The notes below the pieces were generated by a model. It searched no databases and was not told the DNA's origin. It worked only from the letters and a program-made list of their open reading frames with translations. Both the position numbers and the translations under genes were made by a program. Positions 6,879-9,182 of a DNA stretch of 9,182 nucleotides are shown here, in pieces (position 1 is the first letter of the stretch; every line of letters begins with the position of its first letter). The stretch spans positions 1-9,182 of the forward strand of contig CAJMRV010000060.1 in the NCBI GenBank assembly GCA_905215795.1, in the 5' to 3' direction. This stretch comes from an uncultured bacterium (GTDB lineage Bacteria > Pseudomonadota > Gammaproteobacteria > Burkholderiales > Burkholderiaceae_F).

Positions 6879-7538
6879 CTAAATCGCCGAAGCTTGCCTC
6901 CAGAAGCCGAGAACTTTTTCAACGACCTCTTCGATGTTAAGCAGTGATGTGTCTAAGATTTTTGCCCCTTCGGCGGGTTTGAGCGGGGCCGTCGCGCGCT
7001 CCTGGTCGCGCTTGTCGCGGGCCTTGAGGTCCTCGAGGATCTTCTCGTAGACGACGTCGGCGCCGCGGGCGGCCTGCTGTTCGTAACGGCGGCGCGCGCG
7101 GACCTCCACGTCGGCGGTCATGAAGATCTTGAGTTGGGCCTCGGGGAAGACGACCGTGCCCATGTCGCGACCGTCGGCGACGAGGCCGGGCTCGACGACG
7201 AAGGCGCGCTGGAGTTCGAAGAGGGCCTTCCTCACGCCGGGGACGGCCGCCATGCGGCTCGTCAGGGCGCTCACCTCGTCGGTGCGGATCTCGTCGGTGA
7301 CGTCCACGCCCGAAAGGAGGATGCGTCCGTTCATGAAGACGGGATGGATCGAGGCGGCGCACTTCTCGAGCGCCGCGTGGTCCTCGAAGTCCACGCCGGC
7401 GCGGATCGCGGCGAGCGTGGCGATTCGGTAGAGGGCGCCGCTGTCGAGGTAGTGGAAGGAAAGGGCCTCGGCGACGCGCTCGGCGATGGTGCCCTTGCCG
7501 CTCGCAGCGGGGCCGTCGATCGTGATGATTGCTGTCAT
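6879..7538 (-). CDS. cmk: Cytidylate kinase
   Basis: 219-aa cytosolic CMP/dCMP kinase (ATP + CMP to ADP + CDP), recycling pyrimidine nucleotides. E. coli Cmk has 227 aa. The Walker A loop is GPAASGKGT (9-17). Other family stretches are LDSGALYR (31-38), EIRTDEVSALTS (83-94) and DGRDMGTVVFP (122-132), with the lid region RDKRDQERATAPL near the C terminus. The start was placed at ATG 7538 because MTAIITIDGP matches the family N terminus. An in-frame ATG nine codons upstream would add residues outside the family pattern. Neither start has a strong ribosome-binding site. It sits directly upstream of rpsA, as in most gamma- and betaproteobacteria. Near the C terminus (about 6938-6963) several codons are unusually AT-ended for this genome. 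Confidence 0.97.
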   Translation of the reverse strand: MTAIITIDGPAASGKGTIAERVAEALSFHYLDSGALYRIATLAAIRAGVDFEDHAALEKCAASIHPVFMNGRILLSGVDVTDEIRTDEVSALTSRMAAVPGVRKALFELQRAFVVEPGLVADGRDMGTVVFPEAQLKIFMTADVEVRARRRYEQQAARGADVVYEKILEDLKARDKRDQERATAPLKPAEGAKILDTSLLNIEEVVEKVLGFWRQASAI

Positions 7539-7587
7539 GGTTTTTTCTGTCCGGTCGCTTTGCATCGGTTGTCGAATGGGTGCGGTT

Positions 7588-7593
7588 ATTGTA
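7588..7593 (-). promoter_or_regulatory. Possible -10 box upstream of cmk
   Basis: TACAAT on the minus strand, 50 bases before the cmk start and inside the pheA-cmk gap. There is no recognisable -35 at the right distance; the upstream sequence is the GC-rich tail of the pheA 3' region. Weak candidate. Confidence 0.3.
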
Positions 7594-7605
7594 CCGAATC
7601 CACCC

Positions 7606-7633
7606 CGGCGGGGCGCCGGCAGGAAACGCCCCT
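7606..7633 (-). repeat. GC-rich hairpin sequence after pheA
   Basis: Within this stretch the minus strand can form GGGGCG/CGCCCC or, alternatively, CCGGCG-CCC-CGCCGG, a few bases past the pheA stop. No T tract follows, so it is not a standard intrinsic terminator, and pheA transcripts may read through into cmk. Confidence 0.35.
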
Positions 7634-7639
7634 AGAGCC

Positions 7640-8470
7640 TCAGCCGAAGACCGGATAACTCCCGAAGACGCGCAGGGCCCCGTCCCCGGGCGCAAGCGAA
7701 CGCATCTCCGAGAGCGCCCCCGCAAGGGGGTCCGACTCCGCTTCGCCGACCACGTCGATGAAGAAGCGGTAGGAGAAGCGCCCGTTGCCCGCGGGACGCG
7801 ACTCGATCCTCGTCATCTGCAGTCCGAGCCGCGCGAAGGGTTCGAGCATCCGCCAGAGCGCCCCGGGACGGTCGTCGACCGTCGTCACCAGCGTCGTCTT
7901 CCAAAATAGCGGTTCACGGGGGATCGAGGGCGCATCGTCCTCCCTCCCGAAAAGCAGGAAGCGCGTGGCGTTCCCGAAGCTGTCCTGGACGCCCTCCTCG
8001 TAGACCTCGAGTCCGTAGATCGCCGCCGCGGCGGCGGGACCGAGCGCGAGCGAGCCCTCCTCGATGGCGGCGCGCCTCGCGCCTTCGGCGTTGCTCGAGA
8101 CGGGGACGCGCTCGAGGCCGGGATGACGCTCGAGGAACCCCCTGCACTGCTCGAGCGCCTGGGGATGCGCGAGCACGCGCACGGCCCGTCCGGGCGGCGT
8201 GCGCCCCATCAGGGCGTGCTCCACGTGGAGCGCGACCTCCGCCTTGACGGCGAGTTCGGTCGCGTCGAGGAGCTCCAGGGCGTGACCGACCGCGCCGCCC
8301 GTGTTGTTTTCAACCGGGATGAGCGCGAAGTCGGCCTCCCGTCCCACCGCGGCGAGCGCGGCCGCGGGGTCGCGGCAGGCGACGCCCTCGAATCCCCCGG
8401 AAAAGAGGGCCTCGACGGCGGCTTCTGAAAAGGTGCCCCTCGGGCCGAGGTAGGCGATTCGCTGGGTCAC
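7640..8470 (-). CDS. pheA: Prephenate dehydratase, monofunctional (PDT-ACT)
   Basis: 276-aa enzyme converting prephenate to phenylpyruvate in phenylalanine synthesis. The dehydratase domain fills about 3-180: AYLGPRGTFSEAA at the N terminus, PVENNTGGAV (52-61), and the catalytic NATRF (167-171, with the essential Thr). An ACT regulatory domain follows (about 192-270) with GALWRML (203-209) and the phenylalanine-binding ESRP (223-226), so feedback inhibition by phenylalanine is expected. There is no N-terminal chorismate mutase domain, unlike the bifunctional P-protein common in proteobacteria. A mutase must therefore come from another gene. The start is GTG at 8470 with a good GGAGG (8479-8483) 8 bases upstream. 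The next gene, cmk, begins 101 bases on; hisC, tyrA and aroA, which often lie between them, are absent. Confidence 0.96.
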   Translation of the reverse strand: MTQRIAYLGPRGTFSEAAVEALFSGGFEGVACRDPAAALAAVGREADFALIPVENNTGGAVGHALELLDATELAVKAEVALHVEHALMGRTPPGRAVRVLAHPQALEQCRGFLERHPGLERVPVSSNAEGARRAAIEEGSLALGPAAAAAIYGLEVYEEGVQDSFGNATRFLLFGREDDAPSIPREPLFWKTTLVTTVDDRPGALWRMLEPFARLGLQMTRIESRPAGNGRFSYRFFIDVVGEAESDPLAGALSEMRSLAPGDGALRVFGSYPVFG

Positions 8471-8514
8471 GGGCGGTTCCTCCCCTGGAATGGTTGCTTG
8501 ATGGTCCTCTTAAA

Positions 8515-8520
8515 AGTATA
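8515..8520 (-). promoter_or_regulatory. Probable -10 box of pheA
   Basis: TATACT on the minus strand (5/6 match), 44 bases before the GTG start, in a short AT-rich patch between GC-rich flanks and just downstream of the dsbI terminator. No clear -35 hexamer is present. Confidence 0.42.
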
Positions 8521-8582
8521 CGCAGGGCCCCGTGCGCTCCGCGTCGGCGGTTCACCTTAGGGGGAATGGATCGGATCCACGA

Positions 8583-8611
8583 AAAAAGAGGCGGTGTCCG
8601 AAGACACCGCC
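8583..8611 (-). terminator. Strong intrinsic terminator of dsbI
   Basis: On the minus strand GGCGGTGTC, a TTCG tetraloop, GACACCGCC (8611-8590), then TCTTTTTTC. The stem is a perfect 9 bp, with an extra-stable UUCG loop and a long U tract. It ends the dsbI transcript 37 bases after its stop and separates it from pheA. Confidence 0.92.
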
Positions 8612-8648
8612 CTGAAAAGAAAGAACCTGGGGAAAAACGTATTGTTGT

Positions 8649-9182
8649 TTACCGGGTCTTCCACCAACCACGCACGTCGAGTGCAATGAAAGCGAGATAG
8701 ATGAGGATCGCCACGCTGAATGCGAGCAGGCAGCACTGCGCCATGCTCATGAAATGTTGTGAGGGGATGAGGTACCAACCACCGGCCTGTTCATACATGT
8801 CGATGATGAACTTCTGCGCGGAGGAAAGGACCACGTCGGCGGGCACGTCGGCGTTGTCGTAGCCGCAGTCCCCGGTGGGGAGGAACCAGTCGGGGGCCCA
8901 CTTCTCAAGCGGAAGCCCGAGGGGATAATGCGGCTCCATGGATCAGCCCTGCATGCCGAAGACGGCCATCGGGTCGTCGGAATGGATTGCATGATGAATC
9001 GCCTGGAGCTTGAGCGAGCACATCACGCCGTAGGCGGCGCCGTAGATCCCCAACGCGTAGCCGACGGCCTTGGCGGCCACGGCCTTCGGATTGATGAGGG
9101 CGACCAGTGCCCCCAGGGCCATGACGACGAAGGCGAAGCGGATGTAAACACACTGCTCGCAGGGCTTCATATAGAGCCACAC
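8649..9182 (-). CDS. dsbI: DsbI-type disulfide oxidoreductase with in-frame TGA, candidate selenoprotein (5' end outside window)
   Basis: DsbB-family inner-membrane thiol oxidase, which reoxidises a periplasmic DsbA/DsbL-like partner and passes electrons to quinone. Counting from the right edge, codon 1 being bases 9182-9180, the first periplasmic redox pair is CEQC (C8, C11) in YMKPCEQCVYIR. Two hydrophobic helices and IHHAIHSDDPMAVFGMQG follow. Codon 80 is TGA (8945-8943). The same frame continues with S-MEPHYPLGLPLEKWAPDWFLPTGDCGYD, carrying C106, then a last helix and a TAA stop. The DsbI family, as I remember it, has Cys at codon 80 (FGVQG-C). The 26-residue distance from codon 80 to C106 equals C104-C130 of E. 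coli DsbB. Read-through as Sec gives a full-length protein lacking only about 50 N-terminal residues. The alternative is a Cys-to-stop mutation. A gene caller would report two ORFs, 8943-9182 and 8649-8939. Confidence 0.85.
8904..8942 (-). promoter_or_regulatory. Hairpin-forming sequence after the TGA, possible SECIS element
   Basis: Counting the U of UGA as 1, two mutually exclusive hairpins are possible. The first is GGAGCC (9-14) with GGCUUCC (29-35, one bulged U) around a 14-base loop. The second is CUCGGG (25-30) with CUUGAG (37-42) around CUUCCG, using two G-U pairs. Bacterial SECIS elements lie just 3' of UGA inside the coding sequence, so the position is right, but neither stem is strongly diagnostic. 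Confidence 0.3.
8943..8945 (-). other. dsbI: In-frame TGA, candidate selenocysteine codon of dsbI
   Basis: A single TGA with 79 in-frame codons on one side and 97 sense codons on the other (TCC, then ATG at 8939 onwards). No frameshift or other stop is present. It occupies the catalytic-cysteine position of the second periplasmic loop. TGA also serves as a normal stop for dcuA, the radical SAM gene and pheA here, so a global code change is excluded. Confidence 0.65.

Noticed and set aside
4477..6882. 801-codon open frame on the plus strand antisense to ihfB and rpsA
   Set aside because: It follows from codon bias of the genes below it. It is rich in Asp, Glu, Val and Gly in repeats mirroring the S1 domains, has no family resemblance, and covers the well-supported ihfB and rpsA.
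8649..9182. Genetic code change (TGA read as an amino acid everywhere)
   Set aside because: dcuA, the radical SAM gene and pheA all end in TGA at the lengths expected for their families, so TGA is a normal stop in this genome.
1..9182. CRISPR arrays, tRNA or rRNA genes, insertion sequences, phage or attachment sites
   Set aside because: No regularly spaced repeats, no tRNA-like cloverleaf and no transposase or integrase were seen; the window is densely filled with housekeeping genes.

Overview
The window is GC-rich chromosomal DNA that reads like a proteobacterium, most likely a betaproteobacterium of the Burkholderiales. I lean towards a Sutterella/Parasutterella-like gut lineage. The reasons are the linked order pheA, cmk, rpsA, ihfB, lapB, the combination of a DcuA-type C4-dicarboxylate carrier with a DsbI-type thiol oxidase, and the strong G/C preference at third codon positions. 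The lineage is inference; the gene identities are read from the sequence.

Layout, left to right. The plus strand carries the last 359 codons of dcuA, tandem hairpins that include an intrinsic terminator, and then a radical SAM protein of unknown substrate. That gene meets htpX tail to tail at a shared bidirectional terminator. Everything after it is on the minus strand. In transcription order from the right edge the genes are dsbI (5' end outside the window), a UUCG-loop terminator, pheA (GTG start), cmk, rpsA with ihfB close behind it, a strong terminator, lapB, another terminator, and htpX.

How the genes fit together. cmk, rpsA and ihfB form the conserved nucleotide/translation/nucleoid block of proteobacteria. 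pheA beside cmk looks like a remnant of the serC-pheA-hisC-tyrA-aroA-cmk-rpsA arrangement with the middle genes missing. lapB (control of lipopolysaccharide synthesis) and htpX (membrane protease) are both envelope quality-control genes. lapA, the usual partner of lapB, is not in its usual place.

The most interesting point is at the right end. The DsbB-family oxidase dsbI is interrupted by a single in-frame TGA at 8943-8945. The codons on both sides stay in one frame and both parts keep family sequence. The TGA falls where the first cysteine of the second periplasmic redox pair belongs, exactly 26 residues before the partner Cys, which is the C104-C130 spacing of E. coli DsbB. TGA is used as an ordinary stop elsewhere in the window. 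The gene is therefore either a selenocysteine-containing DsbI, with the Sec at a catalytic position, or a recent nonsense mutation. Hairpin-forming sequence lies just downstream of the TGA, but I cannot prove that it is a SECIS element.
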